Shown here one piece after another: positions 1 through 9,700 of a stretch of DNA of 28,187 bases; the stretch's first letter is position 1, and every line of letters starts with the position of its first letter. This DNA comes from Neisseria lactamica (lineage in GTDB: Bacteria; Pseudomonadota; Gammaproteobacteria; Burkholderiales; Neisseriaceae): positions 1 through 28,187 of the forward strand of contig JUNU01000017.1 in the NCBI GenBank assembly GCA_001067655.1, given 5' to 3'. Both the position numbers and the translations under genes were made by a program. The notes beneath the pieces are model-generated. The model was not told the origin of the DNA. It saw nothing but the letters and a program-made list of their open reading frames with translations, and did not search any database.

Positions 1-54
1 CTGTACTGTCTGCGGCTTCGTCACCTTGTCCTGATTTAAATTTAATCCACTATA
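1..54 (-). repeat. Correia repeat (CREE/NEMIS) end, left window edge
   Basis: Read on the minus strand this begins TATAGTGGATTAAATTTAAA and continues into a GC-rich part ending GCCGCAGACAGTACAG, which matches one end of the neisserial Correia element as I remember it. The other end is not in the window. The same sequence recurs in opposite orientation at the right edge with two mismatches. Confidence 0.8.
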
Positions 55-62
55 AAAACAAC

Positions 63-103
63 AAGGTCGTCTGAAACATGATCCAACATTTTCAGACGAC
101 CTT
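63..103. terminator. Inverted DUS pair, likely engB terminator
   Basis: AGGTCGTCTGAA at 64-75 is repeated in reverse complement at 91-102, with a stem extended by an A or T on each side and a short loop. In Neisseria such inverted DUS pairs act both as DNA uptake signals and as factor-independent terminators. It lies about 115 bp past the end of engB, which is transcribed towards it. Confidence 0.7.
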
Positions 104-218
104 TTCGGGTTTATCTATTTCAAAGCAACATACACGGCAGTAAGACGATTTTGTTCCCTCACCCTGCAAGACAATAAACGGATTTGCGTCCCGTCAATGC
201 AGACCATACTACGACCGA

Positions 219-872
219 TTACAATGACTCGGAATTTTCCAGATTTCCGATATTCAAGTTGTCCATTTCTTCTTGATGCGTAGCAAACCATCCGCCGACG
301 ACTTGGTTGACTTCTTCTATGCCTTGCTTTTTAAGGCTGGAAAATAGTTGTACGCTGATGCGTTGACGGGTCATATAGGGCTTGAGCGATTTTTTGACTG
401 CGCCTAAAGTTTTGATTTGCTCGTTTTTCGACAGCTTGTCGGCTTTCGACAACAAAATATGCACAGGGCGGCCGGTGATATGGAAAAAGTCCAGCATCTG
501 CAAATCTAGCTCTTTCAATGGGTGGCGCGCATCCATAATCAACACCAAGCCGATGAGCTGGCGCCGTTGTTGGAGGTAGTCGCCCAAGAGTTTGACCCAA
601 TGCGTGCGGATGGCTTCGGGAACTTGTGCATAGCCGTAACCCGGCAAATCGACCATAAAGCTGCCGTTGCTCAATTCGAAGAAATTGATGTGTTGGGTCC
701 GTCCCGGCGTTTTGGAAACGTAGGCGAGCCGGACATGGTTGGTCAGGGTATTGATCGCGCTGGATTTGCCTGCGTTGCTTCGTCCGACAAATGCGATTTC
801 TGCGGGTGTGTCGGGCAGGTCTTTGAGATGGTTGACGGTGGTGAAGAATTTGGCGTTCTGAAAGAGGTTCAT
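219..872 (-). CDS. engB: Ribosome biogenesis GTPase EngB (YihA/YsxC)
   Basis: This 217-aa protein belongs to the TrmE-Era-EngA-EngB-like GTPases and acts in the cytoplasm in assembly of the large ribosomal subunit. The P-loop GRSNAGKSS is at residues 30-38, the G3 motif DLPGYG at 75-80, and the G4 motif reads SKAD. The frame stays open upstream to position 1148, but I place the start at the ATG at 872-870. The protein then begins MNLFQNAKFF just ahead of the GTPase fold, and AAGGAA lies at ribosome-binding distance. It is divergent from cytochrome c4, so the roughly 200 bp between them should hold promoters for both; I could not assign clear -35/-10 pairs there. Confidence 0.95.
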   Translation of the reverse strand: MNLFQNAKFFTTVNHLKDLPDTPAEIAFVGRSNAGKSSAINTLTNHVRLAYVSKTPGRTQHINFFELSNGSFMVDLPGYGYAQVPEAIRTHWVKLLGDYLQQRRQLIGLVLIMDARHPLKELDLQMLDFFHITGRPVHILLSKADKLSKNEQIKTLGAVKKSLKPYMTRQRISVQLFSSLKKQGIEEVNQVVGGWFATHQEEMDNLNIGNLENSESL

Positions 873-1072
873 CCGTATTTCCTTGTTCCCTGAGACGGAG
901 TGGCGGAATTTGCCGTGTTCATGTTGCGAAACATGGTAGTAATTTAATGTAAATCTAGTATAGAATAGCACGTTTATAGAATTATCGGTTTTTATCGGGT
1001 AAAATTTATCCGGCGTTTTGAGTATAAAAAAGGCATTGTCGCGGTATGCAATGCTGTAATCAGGAGCACTCC

Positions 1073-1699
1073 ATGAAACGATTGACTTTAGCGGCCTTGG
1101 TTTTGGCTGCCGGCGCGGCTGTCGCTGCCCCGAAAGCGGATATTGCAAAAGGCAAAGAAGTGGCTACTACCATTTGTGCGGCATGTCATGCGGCGGACGG
1201 CAACAGCGGCATCGCCATGTATCCAAAGCTCGCCGCGCAACACAGTGCCTATATCTACCGTCAAACCTTGGACATTAAAGAAGGCAAACGTACAAACGGT
1301 TCCGCCGCTGTGATGAAACCTATGGTGATGAACCTGTCCGAACAAGACATTCTGAATGTATCCGCATTCTATGCCAAACAACAGGCCAAATCCGGCGAGG
1401 CTAACCCGAAACAAAATGATCCTGTTTTGGGCGGCAAAATCTACCGAGGCGGTTTGGTGGATAAAAAAGTTCCTGCCTGTATGTCCTGCCACGGCCCCAG
1501 CGGCGCGGGTATTCCGGGCGGCGGTACCGAAATCGGCGCATATCCGCGCTTAGGCGGCCAACATATGTCTTATGTGGTCGATCAAATGAAGGCTTATAAA
1601 TCCGGACAACGCAAAAACGCGATTATGGAAGATATTGCCAAACGCCTGACCGAAGAAGAGTTGAATGCGGTTTCCAACTTCATCCAAGGTCTGCATTGA
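1073..1699 (+). CDS. cycA: Cytochrome c4, diheme periplasmic electron carrier
   Basis: The 208-aa precursor starts with a cleavable signal peptide (MKRLTLAALVLAAGAAVAA) for export to the periplasm. It then has two cytochrome c domains, with heme-binding motifs CAACH at residues 35-39 and CMSCH at 136-140. This tandem arrangement and length fit cytochrome c4, which passes electrons from the bc1 complex towards the cbb3 oxidase; in Neisseria this protein is called CycA. The ATG at 1073 is chosen over an in-frame upstream start because CAGGAGC lies just before it and the signal peptide starts there. An inverted DUS pair downstream separates it from ccsB-ccsA, whose products would attach its hemes. 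Confidence 0.93.
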   Translation: MKRLTLAALVLAAGAAVAAPKADIAKGKEVATTICAACHAADGNSGIAMYPKLAAQHSAYIYRQTLDIKEGKRTNGSAAVMKPMVMNLSEQDILNVSAFYAKQQAKSGEANPKQNDPVLGGKIYRGGLVDKKVPACMSCHGPSGAGIPGGGTEIGAYPRLGGQHMSYVVDQMKAYKSGQRKNAIMEDIAKRLTEEELNAVSNFIQGLH

Positions 1700-1737
1700 T
1701 TCCTGTCAATCCGTCTGTTTGCGGATGATGTGAATAT

Positions 1738-1789
1738 CAAGGTCGTCTGAAAACGCTTGCCCTTGGGCGGTTGTTTTCAGACGACCTTG
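1738..1789. terminator. Inverted DUS pair, terminator of cytochrome c4 gene
   Basis: A perfect 17-bp stem (1738-1754 with 1773-1789) is built from two inverted AGGTCGTCTGAA copies at 1740-1751 and 1776-1787. It lies 38 bp after the cytochrome c4 stop codon. There is no strong T run, so termination strength is uncertain. Confidence 0.7.
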
Positions 1790-1942
1790 TGCGATGGTAT
1801 GCCGCCGCTTTTGAGGCAATAAGTATTTTCAAATGGCAGCCTTTGGCTTTTTGCCCCATCATGTCTATTTTTCGTGCCGTTCGATAATCGGGCCTCTTCC
1901 GGATCCCGACCATCCCCGTATTCTTTATCAAATCAAACCGCT

Positions 1943-3961
1943 ATGAGCAAATCCCCTTTATCCGTCCCCCTTATCCGCAAACCTTGGTTCGCTTTTTTAA
2001 GCTCCATGCGTTTTGCCGTTGCCCTGCTCAGTCTTTTGGGCGTCGCTTCGGTTATCGGGACGGTGTTGCAGCAAAACCAGCCTCAGGTCAATTATGTTGT
2101 GAAATTCGGTCCGTTTTGGTCGCAGATTTTCAACTTTTTAGGCTTGTACGATGTTTATGCGTCCGCTTGGTTTGTGGTCATCATGATGTTTTTGGTGATA
2201 TCGACCAGCTTGTGCCTGATTCGCAATGTTCCTCCTTTTCTCCGCGAAATCAAATCGTTTCGTGAAAACGCTAAAGAAAAATCATTGGCGGCGATGCGCC
2301 ATTCGACTGTATTGGAAGGCAAGATGTCGTCTGAAATCGCCCGACGTTATCTCGAAGTACAAGGCTTCAGCTGCAAAACCGTAACGCGCGAAGACGGATC
2401 GGTTTTGGTTGCCGCCAAAAAAGGGGCGATGAACAAGTGGGGCTATATTTTTGCCCATACCGCGCTGATTGTGATTTGCTTGGGCGGCTTGATAGACAGC
2501 AACCTCCTACTGAAAATCGGTATGCTGACCGGACGCGTCGTACCGGACAACCATTCCGTCTATGCCAAAGACTTCAAGCCTGAAAGCGTTTTGAGCACAT
2601 CAAACCTGTCGTTCCGCGGTAATGTAAACATTACCGAAGGGCAAAGTGCGGACGTAGTATTCCTCAATGCCGACAACGGGATGCTGGTTCAGGATTTGCC
2701 GTTTGACGTGAAGCTGAAGAAGTTCCACATCGACTTTTACAATACCGGTATGCCGCGTGATTTTGCCAGCGATTTGGAAATTACCGACAAGGAAAGCGGC
2801 AAAAAATCCGAACACACCATCCGCGTCAACCATCCGCTGACGCTGCACGGCATCACCATCTATCAAGCGAGCTTTGCCGACGGCGGTTCCGATTTGAAAT
2901 TTAAAGCATGGAATTTGGGCAACCCAAGCCGCGAGCCGGTTACGCTCAGGGCAACGTCTATGCGCGACTTCCCGCTTGACATCGGCAATACTTCCTACAA
3001 GCTGGAGTTTGACCAATTCACGTCCATGAACGTAGAAGACATGAGCAAGTCGTCTGAAAAAGAGCAAACCCTGCAATCAGCGATTAACGACGTGCGCGCC
3101 GTGTCCCAAGAGAACAAAAAATACACCAACATCGGTCCGTCCGTTGTTTACCGAATCCGCGACAAAGCGGGTCAGGCTGTGGAATATAAAAACTACATGC
3201 TGCCTGTTAAACAAGAACAGGATTATTTCTTCATTACCGGCACGCGCACAGGTCTGGAACAACAATACCGTTGGCTGCGCATTCCTGCCGATAGAACCTC
3301 CAAACCCGATACCTTCATGGCGATGCGCGAACTCTTGAAAGACGAAACCGCACGCAAAACCGTCATCCGCAACGCGACCTTGAATGCACCCGAAAACATC
3401 CGCGAGCAATTTACCCTTGCCGCCGAAAATACCTTGGGCATTTTTGCGAAAGGCGGCTATTTGGCGTTGGACGAATTTATCACCAAAAACATCCCCAAAG
3501 AGCAGCAGGAAAAAATGCAGGGATATTTTTATGAAATGCTGTTCGGCGTCATGAACGCCGTATTGGAAGAAACCATCCAAAAATACAAGCTGACCGAGTG
3601 GCCTCAAGACGAAGCACGCAACCGCTTCCTGCTGCACAGCATGGATGCCTATACCGGCCTGACCGAATACCCCGCACCCATGCTCCTGCAACTGGACGGC
3701 TTTGAAGAAGTCCGCTCCTCCGGCTTGCAAATGACCCGTTCGCCCGGTGCATTTTTAGTCTATTTAGGCTCTGTTTTGCTGGTTCTCGGCACGATATTTA
3801 TGTTCTACATCCGCGAGAAACGCGCGTGGGTTCTGTTTTCAGACGACCGCATCCGCTTTGCCATGTCTTCCAGCCGCAACGAGCGCGACCTGCAAAAAGA
3901 GTTTCCGCAACATACACAAAGCCTGCAACGACTGGCGAAAGATTTGAACCATGACGCATAA
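1943..3961 (+). CDS. ccsB: Cytochrome c biogenesis protein CcsB (ResB/Ccs1 family)
   Basis: This 672-aa inner-membrane protein of the System II (Ccs) pathway works with CcsA to deliver and attach heme to periplasmic apocytochromes c. Three hydrophobic segments lie in the N-terminal third (around the SMRFAVALLSLLGVASVIGT stretch, a second in FVVIMMFLVIS, a third in FAHTALIVICLGGLI). A large soluble periplasmic region of about 400 residues follows, then a last membrane segment near the C-terminus (FLVYLGSVLLVLGTIFMFYI). That is the ResB layout. An upstream in-frame ATG at 1874 would add 23 polar residues; the ATG at 1943 gives the usual family start. The stop overlaps the start of ccsA, indicating translational coupling. 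A near-DUS (11 of 12 bases) lies in the coding sequence at 3839-3850. Confidence 0.92.
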   Translation: MSKSPLSVPLIRKPWFAFLSSMRFAVALLSLLGVASVIGTVLQQNQPQVNYVVKFGPFWSQIFNFLGLYDVYASAWFVVIMMFLVISTSLCLIRNVPPFLREIKSFRENAKEKSLAAMRHSTVLEGKMSSEIARRYLEVQGFSCKTVTREDGSVLVAAKKGAMNKWGYIFAHTALIVICLGGLIDSNLLLKIGMLTGRVVPDNHSVYAKDFKPESVLSTSNLSFRGNVNITEGQSADVVFLNADNGMLVQDLPFDVKLKKFHIDFYNTGMPRDFASDLEITDKESGKKSEHTIRVNHPLTLHGITIYQASFADGGSDLKFKAWNLGNPSREPVTLRATSMRDFPLDIGNTSYKLEFDQFTSMNVEDMSKSSEKEQTLQSAINDVRAVSQENKKYTNIGPSVVYRIRDKAGQAVEYKNYMLPVKQEQDYFFITGTRTGLEQQYRWLRIPADRTSKPDTFMAMRELLKDETARKTVIRNATLNAPENIREQFTLAAENTLGIFAKGGYLALDEFITKNIPKEQQEKMQGYFYEMLFGVMNAVLEETIQKYKLTEWPQDEARNRFLLHSMDAYTGLTEYPAPMLLQLDGFEEVRSSGLQMTRSPGAFLVYLGSVLLVLGTIFMFYIREKRAWVLFSDDRIRFAMSSSRNERDLQKEFPQHTQSLQRLAKDLNHDA

Positions 3962-5138
3962 CCATAATCCCCTACCCGAACACGAGCTGCTGACGCACAA
4001 ATCGTTCCTCAAGTCCCTGAATACGGTTGACTGCATATTCGCCCTCTTGACCGCAGCCGGCGCATTCTTCGCCCAAACCCGCATCCAGCACACCATGGAC
4101 ATCTACGAAATGGTGATTTTGTGGGCAAGCGCGGGCATTACCGTCTTTTTAGGCTGGTTTTTCAAACCCATGCGCTGGTTTGTACCTTTGTGTGCCGTCC
4201 TCGCATACGGCGCAGTCATGCTCTACGATGGCGAAATCAAACATGCCGACGACTTCCTGCTCAAATACTTCCTCAGCAGCCAGTCCGCGATTATGTGGCA
4301 ATGCGCCTTCATCTTCTTCGCACTTTTTGCCTACATCTCCGGCGCCGTGTTGGCACAACGCAAAAACGTCGCCACCAACACCCTGCTCGGCATGGGTTCT
4401 GTATTCGCTTGGGTATCCGCCGTCGCAGGCTTTACCGGACTTTTAGTGCGCTGGCACGAAAGCTACCTCCTGCGCCCTGACGCAGGACACATCCCCGTTT
4501 CCAACCTTTACGAAGTCTTCATCCTCTTCCTCGTCATCACCGCCCTGATGTACCTCTACTACGAAGCCCGTTTCGCCGTACAAAAACTCGGCGGCTTCGT
4601 CTTCAGCTTCATGACGATCGTTGTCGGCTTCGTCCTTTGGTACAGCTTTTCCCGCGAAGCGCACACCATCCAACCCCTGATTCCCGCCCTGCAATCATGG
4701 TGGATGAAAATCCACGTCCCCGCCAACTTCATCGGCTACGGTGCATTCTGTATCGCCGCCATGCTCGGCATCGCCGAACTTTGGGCATTGAGAAACGAAA
4801 ACACCGGCAAAAAATCATGGCTGCCGCATTCGCAAGTCATCGAAGAAGTCATGTATAAAGCCATCGCCGTCGGCTTTCTGTTCTTCACCATCGCCACCAT
4901 TCTCGGCGCACTGTGGGCCGCCGACGCATGGGGACGCTACTGGAGCTGGGACCCGAAAGAAACTTGGGCATTCATCGTCTGGCTCAACTACGCCGTCTGG
5001 CTGCACCTGCGCCTCGTCGCAGGCTGGCGCGGCAAAATCCTCGCATGGTGGGCAGTCATCGGATTGTTCGTTACCGCCTTCGCCTTCATCGGCGTCAACA
5101 TGTTCCTGAGTGGCCTGCACTCTTACGGCACCTTGTAA
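3951..5138 (+). CDS. ccsA: Cytochrome c biogenesis protein CcsA (ResC/CcsA family)
   Basis: The 395-aa polytopic membrane protein is the heme-handling partner of CcsB in System II. It carries the tryptophan-rich WWD signature, read here as WGRYWSWDPKETW at about residues 324-336, which binds heme at the periplasmic face. Hydrophobic helices occupy most of the protein. The start lies inside the last codons of ccsB (11-bp overlap), so the two form one translationally coupled operon. An inverted DUS pair 20 bp beyond the stop likely ends it. Placement downstream of a cytochrome c4 gene makes functional sense, although a terminator-like structure separates them. Confidence 0.95.
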   Translation: MTHNHNPLPEHELLTHKSFLKSLNTVDCIFALLTAAGAFFAQTRIQHTMDIYEMVILWASAGITVFLGWFFKPMRWFVPLCAVLAYGAVMLYDGEIKHADDFLLKYFLSSQSAIMWQCAFIFFALFAYISGAVLAQRKNVATNTLLGMGSVFAWVSAVAGFTGLLVRWHESYLLRPDAGHIPVSNLYEVFILFLVITALMYLYYEARFAVQKLGGFVFSFMTIVVGFVLWYSFSREAHTIQPLIPALQSWWMKIHVPANFIGYGAFCIAAMLGIAELWALRNENTGKKSWLPHSQVIEEVMYKAIAVGFLFFTIATILGALWAADAWGRYWSWDPKETWAFIVWLNYAVWLHLRLVAGWRGKILAWWAVIGLFVTAFAFIGVNMFLSGLHSYGTL

Positions 5139-5157
5139 GCATCAAGGCACAATATCG

Positions 5158-5202
5158 AAAGGTCGTCTGAAACGCCCATACGGTTTTCAGACGACCTTTT
5201 TT
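5158..5202 (+). terminator. Inverted DUS pair with T tract, ccsBA terminator
   Basis: DUS copies at 5160-5171 and 5186-5197 form a 15-bp stem followed by a run of six T on the plus strand, a typical intrinsic terminator 20 bp after ccsA. Confidence 0.85.
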
Positions 5203-5297
5203 AAATACCGGTCATGTTTGTATCCCTTTTATCTTGATGGCTTCCGTTTAAAACAAAGGCAGCTCACGCAATAAAGAATGAAGCATCTTCCTTAAAC

Positions 5298-5339
5298 AAA
5301 GGTCGTCTGAAAACAGTTTCCCATTTTCAGACGACCTTT
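5298..5339. terminator. Second inverted DUS pair in the ccsA-yafJ gap
   Basis: DUS copies at 5300-5311 and 5326-5337 form a perfect 16-bp stem. The 385-bp gap between ccsA and the amidotransferase holds two such pairs about 140 bp apart. I see no gene between them, so the pair could be a duplication or could mark a lost gene. Confidence 0.7.
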
Positions 5340-5523
5340 CCGCACCATCAGACGCAGCAAAAGACAATCACACCGAATTTACCCCCAATATCCCTCCCCT
5401 TCCTATTGAAACACCCCTTCCGATAGACCATAATCCCATCTATCACGCAAAACACTTATACATTGCGCCGATTTACCCCTGTTTTGCCCCAATCCCCACA
5501 TCAAAATAACAAAGGTCAACATC

Positions 5524-6366
5524 ATGTGCCAACTACTCGGCATGAACTGCAACACCCCCACAGACATCGTCTTTTCCTTTGAAGGCTTCCGCCGTCGCGG
5601 CGGCATCACCGACCACCACGCAGACGGTTTCGGCATCGGCTTCTTCGAAGGCAAAGGCGTACGCCTGTTTCACGACGACAAACCCAGTGCCGCCTCGCCC
5701 GTCGCCGACCTCGTCCGTGCCTACCAAATCAAATCCGAAAACGTCATCGCCCACATCCGCAAAGCCTCGCAAGGACAAACCTCGCTGGCGAACACCCATC
5801 CCTTCATGCGCGAAATGTGGGGCGAATACTGGCTGTTTGCACACAACGGACATTTGATGGATTTCTACCCCGAGCAAGGCGAGTATTACCATGCCGTCGG
5901 CACCACCGATTCCGAACGCGCCTTCTGCTACATCCTCAACCGCCTGCGCAGCCGCTTCGCCACCAAGCCCGATCCGGACACCCTATTCGACGCCCTCGCC
6001 GCACTGACCCACGAAATCCGCCGCTTCGGCCTGTTCAACTTCGTCATGTCCAACGGCGACAACCTGTTTGCCCACGCCAGCACACTATTGCACTACATCG
6101 TGCGCAAAGCCCCGTTCGGCAAAGCACGGCTTTTAGACGACGACGTAATGGTTGATTTTTCCGAAGTCACCACCCCGAACGACAAAGTCGCCGTCATCGC
6201 CACCTTACCACTGACCCGAGACGAAACCTGGTCGCAATTGGCAGTGGACGAACTGGCGATGTTCCGACAAGGCGACATCGTCCGCAGCGACCGCCCCGAA
6301 AACCCCGTCTACATGAGCGCAGAAGAAGGCCTGGCAATCGCCCGCGCCGTCGGCGTATCCGTATAA
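5524..6366 (+). CDS. Class II glutamine amidotransferase, YafJ-like
   Basis: The 280-aa protein has a class II (Ntn-type) glutaminase fold. The predicted nucleophile is Cys2, exposed after removal of Met1 (MCQLLGMNC), and the typical elements HIRKAS, NTHPF and FAHNGHL follow. The domain fills the whole protein and no synthetase domain is attached, as in the YafJ family, whose acceptor substrate is not established. The start at 5524 is forced by the N-terminal cysteine. The gene stands alone between DUS terminators. Confidence 0.88.
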   Translation: MCQLLGMNCNTPTDIVFSFEGFRRRGGITDHHADGFGIGFFEGKGVRLFHDDKPSAASPVADLVRAYQIKSENVIAHIRKASQGQTSLANTHPFMREMWGEYWLFAHNGHLMDFYPEQGEYYHAVGTTDSERAFCYILNRLRSRFATKPDPDTLFDALAALTHEIRRFGLFNFVMSNGDNLFAHASTLLHYIVRKAPFGKARLLDDDVMVDFSEVTTPNDKVAVIATLPLTRDETWSQLAVDELAMFRQGDIVRSDRPENPVYMSAEEGLAIARAVGVSV

Positions 6367-6370
6367 AACG

Positions 6371-6415
6371 AAGAGGTCGTCTGAAAAACAGAAAACGGCT
6401 TTCAGACGACCTCTT
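6371..6415 (+). terminator. Inverted DUS pair after the amidotransferase gene
   Basis: DUS copies at 6374-6385 and 6401-6412 lie in a perfect 16-bp stem that starts 5 bp after the stop codon. The 140 bp from here to the tracrRNA terminator show no gene that I can recognise. Confidence 0.75.
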
Positions 6416-6555
6416 ACACTTGTTCATACTATCCCCAAAACAGCTATCTCTATCCCCAACACAACGGGCTTGAACGCTACCTCACAACATCGCCAACCCA
6501 AATACTTTTTATATCCCCCATCCCCGACAACATCAGATTTTAGTTAGACAGCCAT

Positions 6556-6661
6556 AAAAACGATGCCCCTTAAGACTAAAGCCTTAAGGGGCAGAGCGTT
6601 GCGGCACATCTTTTCAGACGGCCTTATTGTAGCAACGTTTCTCATTTCGCAGTGCGACAAT
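6556..6661 (-). ncRNA. tracrRNA of the type II-C CRISPR system
   Basis: On the minus strand the RNA begins near 6661 with ATTGTCGCACTGCGAAATG, an anti-repeat complementary to the CRISPR repeat, and ends in a 10-bp GC-rich hairpin (6565-6574 with 6583-6592) followed by five U. It closely follows the N. meningitidis tracrRNA as I remember it, including the middle stem region; differences lie mainly near the end of the anti-repeat and in the terminator loop. It pairs with pre-crRNA, and the duplex is bound by Cas9; RNase III cleaves it when present. A DUS core (GCCGTCTGAA) is embedded at about 6613-6624. It is divergent from cas9 and has its own promoter. Confidence 0.93.
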
Positions 6662-6670
6662 ATATTACGG

Positions 6671-6699
6671 ATTCTAGCGGGTACAGTAACTGAAGTCAA
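6671..6699 (-). promoter_or_regulatory. Sigma-70 promoter of tracrRNA
   Basis: On the minus strand TTGACT (6699-6694) and TAGAAT (6676-6671) are 17 bp apart. Transcription would start a few bases before the anti-repeat at about 6661-6664, the expected tracrRNA 5' end. Confidence 0.85.
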
Positions 6700-6708
6700 C
6701 TATTTCAT

Positions 6709-6738
6709 TTGCATGTTAATGCTTTTTTCGGATATATT
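6709..6738 (+). promoter_or_regulatory. Possible cas9 promoter
   Basis: TTGCAT at 6709-6714 and TATATT at 6733-6738 are 18 bp apart and lie 33 bp before the chosen cas9 start. The match is reasonable but only inferred. The tracrRNA promoter lies back to back with it, about 10 bp away. Confidence 0.4.
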
Positions 6739-6771
6739 GCTGTTGTTGTTTATGAAATTGTGGAGAAACAA

Positions 6772-9700
6772 ATGACTGCTTTTAAACCCAATCCACTGAA
6801 TTACATCCTTGGTCTCGACATCGGTATTGCTTCCGTCGGCTGGGCGATGGTGGAAATTGACAATGAAGAAAATCCTATTCGCCTGATTGATTTGGGCGTG
6901 CGTGTTTTTGAGCGTGCCGAAGTGCCGAAAACGGGAGATTCACTGGCCGCGGCAAGGCGTGCAGCACGCAGCATTCGCCGCCTGACCCGCCGTCGCGCCC
7001 ATCGCCTACTTCGGGCGCGTCGTCTGTTGAAGCACGAAGGCGTTTTAAAACCCGAAGATTTTGATGAAAACGGCTTTATCAAATTATTACCGAATACACC
7101 TTGGCAACTTCGTGCGGCCGCATTAGACCGCAGGTTGGCACCTTTAGAATGGGCAGCGGTTTTGCTGCATTTGGTCAAACATCGCGGCTATTTATCGCAA
7201 CGGAAAAATGAAGGCGAAACTGCCGACAAGGAGCTTGGCGCTTTGCTCAAAGGCGTAGCCGACAACGCCCACGCTTTACAGGCAGGCGATTTTCGCACTC
7301 CGGCCGAATTGGCTTTGAATAAGTTTGAAAAAGAAAGCGGTCATATCCGTAACCAGCGCGGAGATTATTCGCATACGTTCAGCCGCAAAGATTTGCAGGC
7401 GGAACTGGTTTTACTGTTTGAAAAACAAAAAGAATTCGGCAATCCTCATGTTTCAGACGACCTCAAAAACGGTATTGAAAACCTGCTGATGACGCAACGT
7501 CCTGCCCTATCCGGAGATGCCATTCAAAAAATGTTAGGACATTGTACCTTCGAGCCGGCAGAACCGAAAGCAGCCAAAAACACCTACACCGCCGAACGTT
7601 TTATCTGGCTGACCAAACTGAACAATCTGCGTATTTTAAATCAAGGAAACGAACGTCCGCTGACTGATGCCGAACGTACCACGCTTATGGACGAACCATA
7701 CAAAAAGTCCAAGCTGACCTATGCCCAAGCCCGCAAACTGCTGGACTTGGACGATACGGCATTCTTCAAAGGCTTGCGTTACGGCAAAGACAATGCCGAA
7801 TCCGCAACACTGATGGAAATGAAGGCTTACCATGCTATCAGTCGCGCACTGGAAAAAGAAGGTTTGAAAGACAAGAAATCTCCGTTGAGCATTTCCCCCG
7901 AATTGCAGGATGAAATCGGTACGGCATTCTCCCTGTTTAAAACAGATGAAGATATTACAGGTCGTCTGAAAGGCTGCTTGCAATCTGAAATCTTGGATGC
8001 GCTGTTGAAACACATCAGCTTTGACAAGTTCGTCCAGATTTCTTTGAAAGCATTGCGCCGAATTGTGCCATTGATGGAACAAGGCAAACGTTACGATGAA
8101 GCCTGCGCCGAAATCTACGGCGATCATCACGGCAGGAAAAATTCGGAGGAAACGCTTTATCTACCGCCGATTCCCGCCGACGAAATCCGCAATCCCGTCG
8201 TCCTGCGCGCCTTATCTCAAGCTAGAAAAGTCATTAATGCCGTCGTACGACGTTACGGCTCTCCTGCGCGTATTCATATTGAAACAGCGCGTGAAGTGGG
8301 CAAATCATTCAAAGACCGCAAAGAAATTGAGAAACGTCAGGAAGAAAACCGCAAAGACAGGGAAAAAGCCGCTGCCAAATTCCGAGAATATTTCCCCAAT
8401 TTTGTCGGTGAACCCAAATCCAAAGATATTCTGAAACTGCGCCTGTACGAGCAACAGCACGGAAAATGCCTGTATTCAGGCAAGGTAATCGATATACGTC
8501 GTCTGAACGAAAAAGGCTATGTTGAAATTGACCATGCTCTGCCGTTTTCACGTACATGGGATGACAGTTTCAACAATAAAGTGCTAGTGTTGGGCAGCGA
8601 AAACCAAAACAAAGGCAACCGAACACCTTATGAATATTTTAACGGCAAAGACAACAGCCGTGAATGGCTGGAATTTAAAGCGCGCGTAGAAACCAGCCGT
8701 TTCCCTCACAGTAAAAAGCAACGGGTTCTACTGCAAAAATTCGATGAAGAAGGATTTAAAGAACGCAACTTGAACGACACGCGCTACGTCAACCGTTTCC
8801 TATGTCAATTTGTTGCCGACCATATGCAACTGACCGGAAAAGGAAAAAGACGTGTATTTGCCTCCAACGGACAAATTACCAATTTATTGCGCGGTTTTTG
8901 GGGATTACACAAAGTGCGTGCGGAAAACGACCGCCATCATGCTTTGGACGCAGTTGTCGTTGCCTGTTCGACCGTTGCCATGCAGCAGAGAATTACCCGT
9001 TTTGTACGTTACAAAGAAATGAACGCGTTTGACGGTAAAACTGTGGATAAAGAGACGGGCGAAGTGCTGCATCAAAAAACACACTTCCCGCAACCTTGGG
9101 AATTTTTCACGCAGGAAGTTATGATTCGCGTCTTTGACAAACCAGACGGCGAACCCGAATTTGAAGAAGCCGACACGCCTGAAAAACTACGTGCGTTGCT
9201 TGCTGAAAAATTACCATCTCGCCCCGAAGCCATACACGAATACGTTATGCCACTGTTTGTTTCGCGTGCGCCCAATCGGAAGATGAGCGGGCAAGGCCAT
9301 ATGGAAACCGTCAAATCCGCCAAACGGCTGAATGAAGGTATCAGCGTATTGCGCGTACCGCTGACACAGTTAAAACTGAAAGACTTGGAAAAAATGGTCA
9401 ATCGGGAGCGTGAACCCAAAGTATACGCAGGACTGAAAGCACGCTTGGAAGCACATAAGGACGATCCTGCCAAAGCCTTTGCCGAGCCGTTCTACAAACA
9501 CGATAAAGCAGGTAACCCAACTCAGCAGGTAAAAGCCGTACGCATTGAGCAAGTACAGAAAACCGGCGTCTTGGTGCGTAACCGTAACGGCGTTGCTGAT
9601 AATGCGACTATGGTACGGGTAGATGTATTTGAAAAAGCTGGCAAATATTATTTGGTACCGATTTACAGTTGGCAGGTGGCGAAAGGGATTTTGCCAGATA

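Noticed and set aside
873..1148. 92-residue N-terminal extension of EngB
   Set aside because: The extension is intergenic sequence and would overlap the cytochrome c4 start on the other strand; EngB normally starts at the 872 position.
2600..3730. Two minus-strand frames of 158 and 217 codons inside ccsB
   Set aside because: They are antisense shadows of a well-recognised gene.
5139..5523. Possible small gene between ccsA and the amidotransferase
   Set aside because: Only two inverted DUS pairs and AT-rich sequence are visible; no frame with a start, ribosome-binding site and plausible protein.
6709..6771. Upstream ATG giving a 1102-residue Cas9
   Set aside because: It has no good ribosome-binding site, overlaps the proposed promoter, and known orthologues start at the equivalent of 6772.
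6563..6775. 70-codon plus-strand frame before cas9
   Set aside because: It is mostly the antisense of the tracrRNA, whose sequence is explained by RNA function.
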